From Bolinopsis microptera (taxonomy: Eukaryota > Ctenophora > Tentaculata > Lobata > Bolinopsidae), in contig NC_087082.1 in NCBI RefSeq assembly GCF_026151205.1, positions 14,479,365-14,543,364 of the forward strand: a stretch of DNA of 64,000 bases, written 5' to 3'. Of the stretch, positions 46,486 to 58,135 are shown piece by piece. The translations under genes and the position numbers were made by a program. Under the pieces are notes generated by a model. It saw only the letters and a list, made by a program, of their open reading frames with translations, had not been told where the DNA came from and did no database searches. Each line of letters starts with the position of its first letter. Within the stretch, counting starts at the first letter, position 1.

Positions 46486-48329
46486 ACTTCAGACTTTAGT
46501 ACAAGAATATGTTAGATTCTGTAATATCAGGAGGTTCTACTTTGTGGTACATTTACAAGTTGACAACAGGACTATTCTGCGTGTGCGGGTCTCCTTATTT
46601 GGGCATCACGTGGGGTAACACATTGTTAACATTACCTTATTTGGGCATCACGTGTACCTCTGAAAACACTTCCGTCCTTGTTCCGTGTAACATATACCAC
46701 CTGATCTGCAGACCCCTTCGGTTCAGAACCCAAGCAAATGCATCTCCTCACGTACACACTTTGTTATGATATCAGGTACTCTGATTACGTCACGTCTCAC
46801 TGACCGGAATGTGTGGGAAATATCTCCGTGTTGATTGCTTGATCGGTGTATCTTCATTGTATCTGCGGAGACTGTGCGGCACATATTTATTGTCAATTGT
46901 CTTATGTTTCCACCGTTATATGTTAGCTCTGTGTAATGTTTCAGCGTGTTTCCACACCTGGTACCCCACACTCAGTGACTAGTTTCATGGGAGTAGCTGC
47001 TGTGTCACTAATGATATGTTCATCATGTATTGTTTTTATAAGGAATTGCCGGTAGAGGTTTCACGTGAAGTTCAGGGACGTGTTTCTAGTTTCCACTACA
47101 CTGTGATTACTCACTACTCACTGTAATTACTACATGTGAACATGGTGACCTGGTGGCACCCACTTTCTACTGCTTCGATGAGTGTTCCGCTTCATATCCC
47201 CTCTAATCTTCCTTTTTCTGTGATCTCTGCTTTGTTTTCAGTTTAGTTTTAACTCTAATGTATTGGCTTTGAAGGTTTTCGTTTTCACCTTCTCTAAAGG
47301 CCTCGTAACTTGGTTGTGATGAATTGTAAAACACGCTCCGAGTCGCGAAAGTGCACCTGTTCAGTGTTCACCTGTTACAGGAACCTGTGTTTTGTAGAGA
47401 TGGTCAAGTTTAGAAACTTAATTTTTTAATTCGACGGCTGAATTTCAAAACGTACAACAGTGGTCCCTAAAGTGAACGCAATACTTCCCCCCCCCCCCCC
47501 TCCCACCCATTCCCCTAGTGACGTAGTGTTGACCGTTTTAGTGATGTTTAGTTATTGTGTCGTAGTGATAGAGACAAGTAATGAACACGTGTGATAACAC
47601 CCGGCCCCTCACAGAAAGTTTCCCTGTTGTCAAGTGACCAAGTTATAGTATATATTATGCTATGTTATACTATATATTATACTATGTCGAACTATATTGT
47701 CAGTTCTTGTTTAATAATATGCTCACATTAGTCCTCACGACCCCGACTTAAGGGACCTGTTGGGGAGCTGTAAAGTAAAGGTTAATAGAGTGACAACCGT
47801 TTAACAAGGTCACTGGTATTGTTATAAAGCTCACTTAAACTCACTACAACTCACTACGACTCACTGTAACTCACTGTAGTACAATAGTTAGTGAACTCAA
47901 GTAAACAACAACAACAGCAGCTGTGTTAGGCACTGTGTGTTAGGCACTATGTGTGATGGACTATGTGTGTGTGAGAGGGGACTACTAAATATATTATACC
48001 GTCTGAGAGGGGCTATATTTTCTACAACTCATTGTCCGCATAATGTTATATTCCATGTTTTGTACTGCAGTGCTGCTGAGGCTATATTATTGTCGCTTTG
48101 TGTTATGTGGTCAGTGCTATGAGTCAACTGTTTTATTACGCTCTCTCAGACATGGTCTGTTGCTTTAGTTGGTTTAGTTGTGGATAACTGTTTTAGTTAC
48201 GTTAGTTCTCTTCATCGTTTGTTTTGAATAATCGCAGATCATGGGAGACTTGGGGAATTGAGGGACAGCAGTCTTACATGTGATTTTGACACAAATTCTT
48301 AAGAATCCTAAATTTTCTAACTTTATGAA

Positions 48330-49165
48330 CAATAGTCATGATAGACCGTAACTAAACTTCTTGAATAACGATCCCCTCATGCTCCCATGATATAATTAGC
48401 ATTTCTTGATAATTGCATTTTGTCGATGTTGTAAATTTTATATCGTACGAGTGCACTATGCAGAGTAAAAAATAATTTTCTTAAGAAACATTCAACGCTG
48501 ATTATCGATATAATAATTCAGTATGATTCAATATTGCAGATACCGTATGTAATAAAAACAGTTTCAATCAAATTAAATATAGCCCTCCATAGATAAGACC
48601 GTAGCCTCTTGAATATTGATTAACTCATGCTCCCTTGATAAGAACATAATTTAGCATTTCTTGATAATTACATTTTTTCGATGTTGTAAATTTTATAATT
48701 TTATATCGTACGACGACTGCAGAGTTAAATCATTTTCTTGAGAAACATTAGTTTAGTTAGAAACAACGCTAGTTATTCTTGTGTGAGCTGCGACAATGAG
48801 CGATAATTCAATATGATTCAATATTGCAGATACCGATATTATATATTATAATAAAAACAGTTTCAATCAAATTAAATATAGCCCTCCATAGATAAGACCG
48901 TAGCCTCTTGAATATTGATTAACTCATGCTCCCTTGATAAGAACGTAATTTAGCATTTCTTGATAATTACATTTTTTCGATGTTGTAAATTTTATAATTT
49001 TATATCGTACGACTGCTGCAGAGTTAAATCATTTTATCGAGAAACATTAGTTTAGTTAGAAACAACGCTAGTTATTCTTGTGTGAGCTGCGACAATGAGC
49101 GATAATTCAATATGATTCAATATTGCAGATACCGATATTATATATTATAATAAAAACAGTTTCAA
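48330..49165. repeat. 299-bp tandem repeat, 3 copies (first diverged)
   Basis: AATAAAAACAGTTTCAATCA recurs at 48551, 48850 and 49149. The two right-hand units are nearly identical across 299 bp (TAGCCCTCCATAGATAAGAC, TTTCTTGATAATTACATTTT). The first copy is clearly older. No coding capacity is seen. Confidence 0.88.
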
Positions 49166-50256
49166 TCAATATTTGCTTCGTATTAATTATTCCTCTGCAA
49201 ATCAATACAGACCAAACTCGGCCAATATTTATTCTCTAAAATTAGCTTATTTAACGTTCGAAAATGTTGATATACTACATGATAATCGATTATTAAGAGT
49301 CGGGAGCGATTACTCTTATTAATTTATAATCGATTTTTAACTGCTTCTCAATATCTCATCGTTTAAACTTTTAAACTTTTAAGAATATTTGTAATCTGTT
49401 TAAATTTTATATTTTCCCATATACCGTTAGTTACTGTTGTTAAATGTTTAAGTTAAGTAAAGTTAACTGTGGGCTTTTAAAGTATCATATATACTCTATA
49501 GTCTATACTAGCTAGCTATTGTATTACTAGATCATTGTGAAACCCGTGAAGTTGTTGGTTAGCTGCTGTGTCTAACTAGTAGTAGTAAAGTTGTAGTAGT
49601 AGTAGTTGTAGCGGATACATTTCTATAGTTGCACCGTCACACTGTTGTTCATATCTTGCTTTTGTTGTGGAAATAGTTCCTGTTTTATTCTCAAGAATTC
49701 TCTACATGCCGATCTGTCAGCATATGTATCAAATTCACGGAATTTCCAATATGCCGAAATTAATAAAAAATTTCGAATATTCCCGTTATTTTGCGTCGTC
49801 CATCTTTGACTATTTCACTCTTTTAAGATGTGTTGATATTGATATGTTGAGGATTCCAAATAGTTCGCACTATTAAAATACAGACAGTTAAAATAGCTTA
49901 TGTCCAAGTTTTAAGTGCTGGTGATAGTTCAATATATCACACTTTCTCCACAAGGCATGCATTCTAACAGGTACTTAAGTTAGGGTGTGATATTGTACTC
50001 GTCTCTTTAAGATCATGACACAGGTCTTATGATAACTAACTCTGTTTCCTAATTTCACTGTTAAACAGATCCACTTATCATAACTAAACATATTGTTGTG
50101 GCTTTATATTCTTATGAGGTCAGAGAGGGCAGATATATCTTCCTAAGATAATTTAACATCGTCCTGCCCCAAAATTTGTGCCAAGGACCTTTATCATTCA
50201 AACCCTAATGCTACCGGGCACTATGCTCCGGGGCACGACAGCCTCGGATGGAGAAT

Positions 50257-50688
50257 CGTTACCCGTTACCTGTTACCTGTTACCTGTTACCTGTTACCTG
50301 TTACCTGTTACCTGTTACCTGTTACCTGTTACCTGTTACCTGTTACCTGTTGCCTGTTACCTGTTACCTGTTACCTGTTACCTGTTACCTGTTACCTGTT
50401 ACCTGTTACCTGTTACCTGTTACCTGTTACCTGTTACCTGTTACCTGTTACCTGTTACCTGTTACATGTTACCTGTTACCTGTTACCTGTTACGTTACCT
50501 GTTACCTGTTACCCGTTACCCGTTACCTGTTACCTGTTACCCGTTACGTTACCTGTTACCCATTACCTGTTACCCATTACCTGTTACCTGTTACATTGCC
50601 CGTTACGTTACCTGTTACATTGCCCGTTACCTGTTACCCGTTATGTTACCTGTTACCCGTTACGTTACCCGTTACCTGTTACCTTGAT
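50257..50688. repeat. 7-bp GTTACCT array, about 60 copies
   Basis: It is a pure GTTACCT run for about 230 bp, then a right part with GTTACCC, GTTACGTTACC and ATTACC variants. Long periodic open frames (LPVTCY) are artefacts. Confidence 0.95.
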
Positions 50689-51141
50689 ATCTGAACTTGC
50701 AACGGCCTCCCCACCAAACAGTTGACATGCCCCCTGCAGGGTAAGAGACTAGGGTTACAGTTAAATTTAGGGTAACATGCAGTGATCTATCTTTTGTTCT
50801 GTGAATGCCTGGTTAGTTAGCTGGAGACAACAGTTAGCTGGAGGGTTGAAGACAGCATGGTTCGTCTGCATTTAATTACATTAATTAGAGCAAGTGGCAC
50901 ACTGACTCTAAGTAGGAGCTCATGTTGTATAATTATTATCTCTGTGTTCACCTGGCGTCGTAAGAGATGAACCAGACACAGCCTCTATCATGGCTCTATA
51001 GCTTCTTTTGATTGGTCGGCGTCGACTGTAAGCCTTCCTTGCGGTGGCTTTCACAACGCGTCCCCATTCTCCAACTCCTGCTGCTAGAGAGAGAGAGACT
51101 CCCAATAGCTCTGTGATATGATTGCGTCGTGTATTATTATT

Positions 51142-51214
51142 GAGTCTCGTGATTTGATGTTTCTTTCATTAAAATTTCTGATTGTTTCTGAGTAGACTCA
51201 GTGAGGACAGATTC
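51142..51214. repeat. Dispersed repeat, copy 2 (partner at 26372)
   Basis: GAGTCTCGTGATTTGATGTT through CTCAGTGAGGACAGATTC matches the copy at 26372-26447. Just left of it (50920-51105, minus strand) is sequence that translates as GRVVKATARKAY. That resembles the translated heads of tRNA-derived SINEs, so this could be part of a larger SINE-like unit. Confidence 0.7.
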
Positions 51215-52191
51215 AGATTCCATAGCTCTGTGATATTGTCAGGGGTAAGCCTCAATAGTAGGTTTGTTATGCTGAAACCTGTGTTCCATTTGTTTATGTT
51301 CTATAAAATCCTATAGTGGGTTTGTTAGTACTGCAAATTATGCAAATCTGCGCGCCGTGAGGATTACTTTTCTTGAAGCACAAGCCTTTATCAAAGTGTA
51401 AATAACTCAATTTCACTCGGAAGCAAAGTTTTTAGTTGAGTGTCCAAATCCTACAGGAAGCTTTGAGTGCCACAATCGCAATTGAAACGTACTCGCAATG
51501 TGAGAATGACTCTGCTCCTGATGCACCAATCGAGGCTAATTGCTTATGAACTATGAATAGCCTTCAGAAGGTCAGCAATCATGTGAACATTACCGGAATG
51601 AGCACATTAGGTGTGGGCGAGTCAAGATTTCACAGTCCTGGGACCTGGACCCTTTGGTTTTAGAGTTATAGTATCGTTAATTCTTGGTTCTGGACACAAT
51701 TTTTGGGACATTGAAACTTTAATTTCGGTAATGTTGATGTGGTTCGTGGGCTTCTCAAACCCTTAATAAACAAAGTTACAAAATCTTTTGTGATTTTGTG
51801 CATAATTGACTGTACTAAGTAGTTTTGTTTATTGTTAGCCTGGATTTTAGGTATGTTCTAGGCTGAGTAGCGAGTTTGATCGAATGAGTAGAATGACTGC
51901 CAGGCAGAGTAGTGGCTTGGTTTCAGGAGCACATGTTGTAGAAATGAGAGAGAAGCTCCTGCAATCACTGTACATACCCCCTTATAGACTGCTGCAGTCA
52001 CGGTGTTGACCATTGTTTTGATTTGATCACGCATTCTCTGAGTAGGGGGCTGGCTGCAAATAATCATATCAGGAGTTTAGTGGAGGTAGTGGAGATTAAT
52101 GGTGCACATGGTCTAACTCTAAAGAGGAAGTAATGCAGGACAGGGATATATGGAGGGGGTTATCTGGCGTAGATCGGACTTAGTTCCGACA

Positions 52192-52520
<329 letters not shown>

Positions 52521-54595
52521 TGGTCTAACTCTAACCAGTAACCGCTTCTTTATGGTTGATACTTTTCAGCATGGAGGGAGATCATTCTGCTTCTCTCTCT
52601 ACTTGTGGCTGTTGTTCAGCTCATGTCCTGGTAGATAATCAGATAATGATCCGGTAATTGGTTGTAATTAGCAGTTGTTATCTGTAATTACCTGTAACGG
52701 ATCCGATTGTTTACAGATTTGTTACACTTGAGCTGAAGACTCTATGAGCATTGAAGAGGTTGTTTTTATGAATATTGGCGACCATTCAACTTTTCCTCTT
52801 GATCAGTGTTAAATATTGTTAAATAGTGTTCACTAGTGTTAACTAGCGTTAACTAGTGTTAACTAGCATAACTGTCTGTTATACCCAGAGAGTACGAAAG
52901 GAATTTATCTAATGTAGTTATCTGATAATACTATAATAGTAACTGTAAGCTAACTTAGGCCATGATATAGAGGTGATTCTTACTCCAGTTAATAAAGTAA
53001 TTATAGTTAACTGGTAATGATATCAATAAGTTTACTATGAGATATTTTCCTTTTGATCAAGGAGAAGGTCACGTCTCTTTGATAAAATTGACTCACTTAT
53101 TTATTGCATTAACATACCTTTGCTTGAAGTTTCTTTTCTTTGATGGGAAAACTGTGATTTTCATAAGCAACAGACCGTCCGAGATAGTATCTTTAGAGGA
53201 CTGTGTGTAAATCCGAGCTCCGGCAGTGTTATCTTGTTCAGTTGTTTTATATTATTATATAACACATTCCTGTAGACAAACCTTTGTTACGAATTTGTTC
53301 ACAGATTGACCCATAAACAGCAATTCTTGCCCTAACTATTATAGCACTTCGTTATCCTCGTTATTGTTCTAGTATATCCTATGTGCTATAGCTGAAATAA
53401 ACTGAAATAAACTCGCCTTGATTTTCTCGGTTAGTATTCAGTGGTAAAGAGAGTTATATTTTACAATTACTGATACTAATAGACTATAATTCAAAAGGTC
53501 AAAGTAAATCGACCATAACCGCAAAATTCTCACAAGTATTATATTCGAGTAATTGTTATTACATACTTTTATCGAGTTACTTATTCGATTTCTTGGTTAT
53601 TGTTAGTTATGTTTATTTATTTTTCAAAAATGCAACATATATTTGCATTTTTTGCAAAATCGTAGGGTCATATATCCATTATCCAATGCCCATGAGTCAC
53701 CATTATCTATCAATTGCCATAAATATCATTATAGTTCTTGGTTATTATTAATCAAATTTCGTTATTATTGTTGCCCATCTGTAGCTATTGTTATTAAAAT
53801 CAGCGATAGGTTTGTTAACATTATTGGAGGACATATTCTCCCTCTTTTTCTCGGCGGTTCTCTTTGACTTGTCGTGAGATATTTATCAGTTATTTCTGAA
53901 GAATAATAATTTTGTTTAACAAAAGTGTGACATTATCCAAAACCCTTAATCCAAGGCGACAGGGCCCTGAATTTAATTTCTTCTTGATGTCTCCTTATCT
54001 GTTAAACGTTAGTAGTTATCTTCTAAACGCAAGGTTTATACCCCATGTTTGTTTATTATGCCGATTTGTGTTAAGTAAAATGGGGTACATGGCTGTGGTA
54101 CCTTTTGTCGGCTCGTCAAAATCATAGCCATGATCGGAGTATGACGTCATAATGACGTCATAACTAACAGATCATTAACTTAAGTGTTATGCATTAACTT
54201 AATTGTTATGCACTTGTTATGTCCGAAATATCTGTCCAGCTTTCCTCGCACAAACGAGACACTGGACAATGGGAGCTCAGTTTTGAGACATATGCAAGCC
54301 TCTTGATTTATACACGGAGTCCTGTCATTAGCTCTGATATTATAATTAATGAGATTTCATATAATTACAAGAAAAGTACTATGCTACTATGGTTCATTCA
54401 GTTGCATAGTTAAATATTCTGTTATTTCGCTTTGCAGGTCTATTTGCTAAACTGTCTGCTCGTGTATTTTATTTGCTGGTTGCTCGGCTTGAAACGAAAT
54501 TATCAACAATTTGTTAGTTCTTCTTGATATACTTCACTCTTTTCCTTAGTGTTGAGTACTAACCACACCACTTTTAGCCCCACCTACAGTAAGAC

Positions 54596-55591
54596 ATGGT
54601 GTCCGCCACTTCTCTATTGTGTATTCCCCGGAAACGGAAGCGGAAGTACAAGAACTTGAAGAACCCAGACAACTTGAAAGGTTCTTCAGAGAAGTTGAAG
54701 AGCTCAGATCGTTACCATGGTAACCTAAAGAACGCTGAGATCCCTCTCCTGTGCTCCATTGGTACAGGAGACGGGGTGATTGATGACGAGGACTGGAAAA
54801 TTCTGGAGATGATAGCTACAGTTCCTGTTGAAGATACAACAAAGTTGGCTGTTTCAATAGTTGATAGATCTGTAGGATCACTAGAGTTGTTAGAATCGGT
54901 AGACACGTCTACAAGTCCCACTGTAGAGAAACCAGGAGACCCTTTTACTGAGAAAGAACCAGAGAAAAACAAGGAAGAGTTACTATTCTCAGAGCCGGTA
55001 TCAGAGGACCCTCTTACTGAGAAAGAGCCAGATATAAACAAGGAAGAGTTACTATTCTCAGAGCCGGTATCAGAGGACCCTCTTACTGAGAAAGAGCCAG
55101 ATATAAACAAGGAAGAGTTACTATTCTCAGAGCCGGTCACCTCCTCATTTGACGATATAACTGATACACTGACACGAGATATCCTCGCAGCATTGGATAC
55201 TGAACAATTTGTGGCCGAACAGTTAACCGAACAATTAACCGAACAACTAACCATTTTATCTCCTGAACCTGATACGTCCTCCAGCAGTCCTCCTCCGGAG
55301 ACTGTCCAGGAAAGTAAAAGCGAAAGTGAAAGCGAAAGTAAAATACCCAGCACTGCAGACTGCTCAGTCCAGACTGACGACATCCTCTTCCCTGACGATG
55401 CTAAAAACACAGTCTCACCTACAACACCAGACATGATGGAGAGTGTACCTCTAACTCCGGTACCGTTACCTTATGATCCTAGACAGAGTGTTAGGTTCGG
55501 AGAGTTGGAGACGGTGGATGAGGGATGTGAGACTGCTGGTTCAACTGATCCTGCTGTTCTGGATCCTCTCGCAGCTGCCTCGGAAATACAG
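54596..55591 (+). CDS. ATG-initiated exon (332 codons), acidic disordered N-terminus with 23-residue repeats and VQTD motif
   Basis: ATG 54596 (AGACATGG context) has an in-frame TAA six bases upstream, so it is a true start. CACTTTTAG and CACCTACAG just before it are acceptor-like and would end a 5' UTR intron. The frame ends at the good donor CAG|GTCAGT in phase 0. It starts with a basic stretch (PRKRKRKYKNLKN), then an acidic helix (DDEDWKILEMIATV). Three tandem 23-residue repeats around DPLTEKEPDINKEELLFSEP follow at about 117-182. A serine/glutamate-rich part comes next, then CSVQTDDILF at about 255, an LC8-like motif. The plan (basic start, acidic repeats, QTD motif, phase-0 donor) mirrors the 616-codon exon at 30672. 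It is probably an alternative first exon of the formin gene. The phase fit with 61728 supports this but does not prove it. Confidence 0.8.
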
Positions 55592-55930
55592 GTCAGTTTC
55601 TCATCACTCTGTTTTATCCCTGCCAATACCCTGACATTTAAAAATACCCTGCGCTAAAAGTACTCAGTTTTCGTTATAGCATTAGCTCCACTATTGACAG
55701 TACAGCTGCTGCATGCACATTACGCTTTAACAGTGGGTATAAGCATGACTGTTCTTGAGAAATTAGAATCAAAAGTTAAAAGACCTCAGCTCAGCTCGTA
55801 CCTGTATGAGAGATCCGCCTTGCAGTACTACTGAATGCTGAACAAATCATGGATGACCTAAACCTGACCTATTCCTGGACTGAATGAGCATGTTAATGTG
55901 TAGTTAGGTGGAGTTAGGTGGAGTAAAGTG

Positions 55931-56228
55931 GAGTTATGCGGAGTGACAGGAAGTTATGCTGAGTTACAGGAAGTTATACACACCTTCATGGCTGCTAAAC
56001 AGCTACACAGCTAGGTGTAAAATAGTTGAGGGAGGTAGAAAGGTACATATTATAGAGGTGCTATGTTGTGTTATTAGTGTGTCTGAAGTGTAACAATACG
56101 AGTAGTAGTTCTGGCAGATCATATTATGATACCCAAACAACCTGTAAGACTCTGTTAATCAATATCAGAAGTTTCAGAAGCTGTTCACAACCTCACTCCG
56201 CATAACTTCCTATCACTCCGCATAACTA
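55931..56228. repeat. Inverted repeat around ATGCGGAGTGACAGGAAGTT
   Basis: The left arm is near 55934-55960 and the complementary arm is near 56201-56228, with GTTATGC and GGAGT repeats nearby. It may be a decayed element. Confidence 0.5.
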
Positions 56229-57276
56229 AACATTCAAACTTCATAACATAGCGCATTATCATAATTGTCATAATTATTATTATTATAACGTTAACCTCAT
56301 CTGAATGTCCGAATGTCTAGGAATGACAATCACTTTATTAAGATTAAGCTATATTGAAAGATTGCCAGCATCACAATTATCCGGGCCCGAGTCTCTTTAT
56401 CGAGCAAGACAATCGACTACTTTTGATTTTGCCGATGAAAATGTTCGAGTAAATTTTGAATATTATTTTCATGGTAAATTTAAATCAGACCTCTCAACAT
56501 TTAAATTAATCCACGAAGAAAATAAAATTTGTGAGAAATATCTGTAACGTGTTCAGGAAACCTCTAAGTAAAGGGACATGCAAGAATTATGGATATTTTT
56601 AGTTATAATGCAAGGAAATTAAATTACTGATTGTGTTATTGAGAAGTCTGGCATATTTATCATTACCGATGAGCTGCAAGTATTGATTACTTACTTATGT
56701 TACTTATGTGCGCTGCAGCAGGGCCATCAAGTGAAATTACCACCCTTATGCTTTACTTCGGACAACCATGGCTTTATAGTCACGGCATGTAACCAGCACT
56801 TACAGGAAACCGAAGGATCAAGTCTAACGCCAGCGATTATACCAACCAAACAAGAAAATACGTCCTCAATTTATTATGTTTCGCTGTAGATCGTACTAGT
56901 AAAGAGGCCATGAATATCATATTAGTATCACATTCTGAAATATCTAAATACATATGAATGAATTTTTTGATATTACGTTACTTTACTTAACTTACTTTAG
57001 GCGAAATTCTGTCAATATAACTTTACGTTATTGCATTGTTTTTTAATCGATTTGACATGTTCGTAGAACGACTACTTTTAGGTTTGCCACGTTTACCCTT
57101 TATTTAGTTCTAAGCTCTTAATTATTAGTTAACTTAATATAACTTAATTTTTATTGAAAAACTTAAGATCTGGTTAATGTGACATGATCAGTATCCAGTA
57201 TTGACCAGTCATAACCCAGAATCACTACCACGTGTCAAAATAAATATGGTTCACAATTTGGTAAGTATGGCTGTAA

Positions 57277-57398
57277 TAAACAAGTTGCTATAACGATACA
57301 ATTGTTGCTATAGTGATGCACTTGTTGCTATAATGATGCACGTGTTGCTATAGTGATGCACGTGTTGCTATAATGATACACGTGTGCTATTATAGCGA
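57277..57398. repeat. GTTGCTATAGTGATGCACTT repeat, 5-6 copies
   Basis: Degenerate copies of 20-21 bp lie immediately upstream of the short exon at 57404. A related array (57965-58070) precedes its duplicate. Confidence 0.8.
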
Positions 57399-57403
57399 TA
57401 TAC

Positions 57404-57451
57404 ATGGGAGTTGTAGGGAGGACCCGTTGGATGGTGAATAGAATGGTCGAG
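57404..57451 (+). CDS. Candidate short alternative first exon, copy A (16 codons)
   Basis: The ATG (ATACATGG context), with an in-frame TGA about 30 bases upstream, opens MGVVGRTRWMVNRMVE. It ends exactly at the consensus donor GAG|GTAAGT in phase 0. The formin acceptor at 61728 is also phase 0, so splicing would give MVE followed by KVPKNLGRW, a very short formin N-terminus similar in length to vertebrate INF2. A second copy of the exon and donor, with identical coding sequence, lies at 58088. Keeping the frame and donor in both copies suggests function or very recent duplication. Confidence 0.5.
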
Positions 57452-58087
57452 GTAAGTTCAACATTTCTATCAGGAATGTGGGGCTTACCTCTGTTATATA
57501 TAACTCTATTATATTAACTATATTATATTAACTCTTAATTCTATGAGGACGCGTTAGTTTACTGTGAAAAATGAACATGAAATTCGATGAAGCAAATCTA
57601 CTCTTAAATGCTATAGAAATACCCGCCCCCTATTCCCTCAGTCTCTTTGGAAATTCACGTACGTTGTTTGGAGTTTTCTGGAATTGGTTGCTATTACCCC
57701 GTACGCTTTTAACTTTTGTATATAATATATATTTGTATACATTGATGCGTTCGTGACCATTTGTCTCTAATCTTGATTTAATGACGAAGCATGAAGTACT
57801 GGTGTTAAATATGGAAATGTAGCCGGTCATTTATATCCTTAAGTAAGTAAGGCTTACCCCTCAAAACTTGTTTAGTACCCAATTAGATTTTCTAGCTAGT
57901 TAGATAACATGAACATTTGATGAACATGAAATTCGATGAAACAAATCTACTCTTAAATGCTATAGTGATACAATTGTTGCTACACTTGTTGCTATAGTGA
58001 TACAATTGTTGCTATACCGATACAATTGTTGCTATAGTGATGCACTTGTTGCTATAGTGGTACACGTGTGCTATTATAGCGATATAC
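57452..58087. other. Spacer between the duplicated short exons
   Basis: This contains duplicated flank sequence and two short overlapping open frames on opposite strands (57571-57756 plus, 57630-57830 minus) without support. Confidence 0.45.
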
Positions 58088-58135
58088 ATGGGAGTTGTAG
58101 GGAGGACCCGTTGGATGGTGAATAGAATGGTCGAG
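58088..58135 (+). CDS. Candidate short alternative first exon, copy B (16 codons)
   Basis: Identical in coding sequence to copy A (MGVVGRTRWMVNRMVE), with the same GAG|GTAAGT donor and the same ATACATGG start context. It lies 684 bp downstream within the duplicated block. It would splice in phase to 61728 just as copy A does. Whether both copies have active promoters cannot be told from sequence. Confidence 0.5.

Larger units (their letters stand above)
55592..57403. other. Intron or intergenic, with an inverted repeat
   Basis: The segment 55931-56228 has inverted copies of GTTATGCGGAGTGACAGGAAG about 240 bp apart. An 80-codon ATG frame (56305-56547) shows no splice signals or known family. 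Nothing else is supported. Confidence 0.45.
57277..57600. repeat. Segmental duplication, left copy (right copy about 57905-58262)
   Basis: The segment covers the small array, the short exon, its donor and about 150 bp of downstream sequence (GTTCAACATTTCTATCAGGA, GTGGGGCTTACCTCT). It recurs about 680 bp to the right with few changes. A further piece around AACATGAAATTCGATGAAGC occurs at 57571 and 57921. Confidence 0.85.

Noticed and set aside
50178..50694. 148-169-codon LPVTCY frames
   Set aside because: Translation of a 7-bp GTTACCT array.
50920..51105. Minus-strand frame with GRVVKATARKAYSRRR
   Set aside because: It resembles the chance translation of tRNA-derived SINE heads seen in many genomes, so it is probably repeat-derived rather than a gene. 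A SINE could not be proven because the A and B boxes are degenerate.
54439..54527. Frame after CGCTTTGCAG reading VYLLNCLLVYFICWLL
   Set aside because: Hydrophobic and behind a good acceptor, but it stops after 29 codons with no donor and lies directly upstream of an independent ATG exon.
56305..56547. 80-codon ATG frame (SECLGMTITLLRLSYIERLP)
   Set aside because: It has no splice signals or known family, and its length is within chance expectation for this window.
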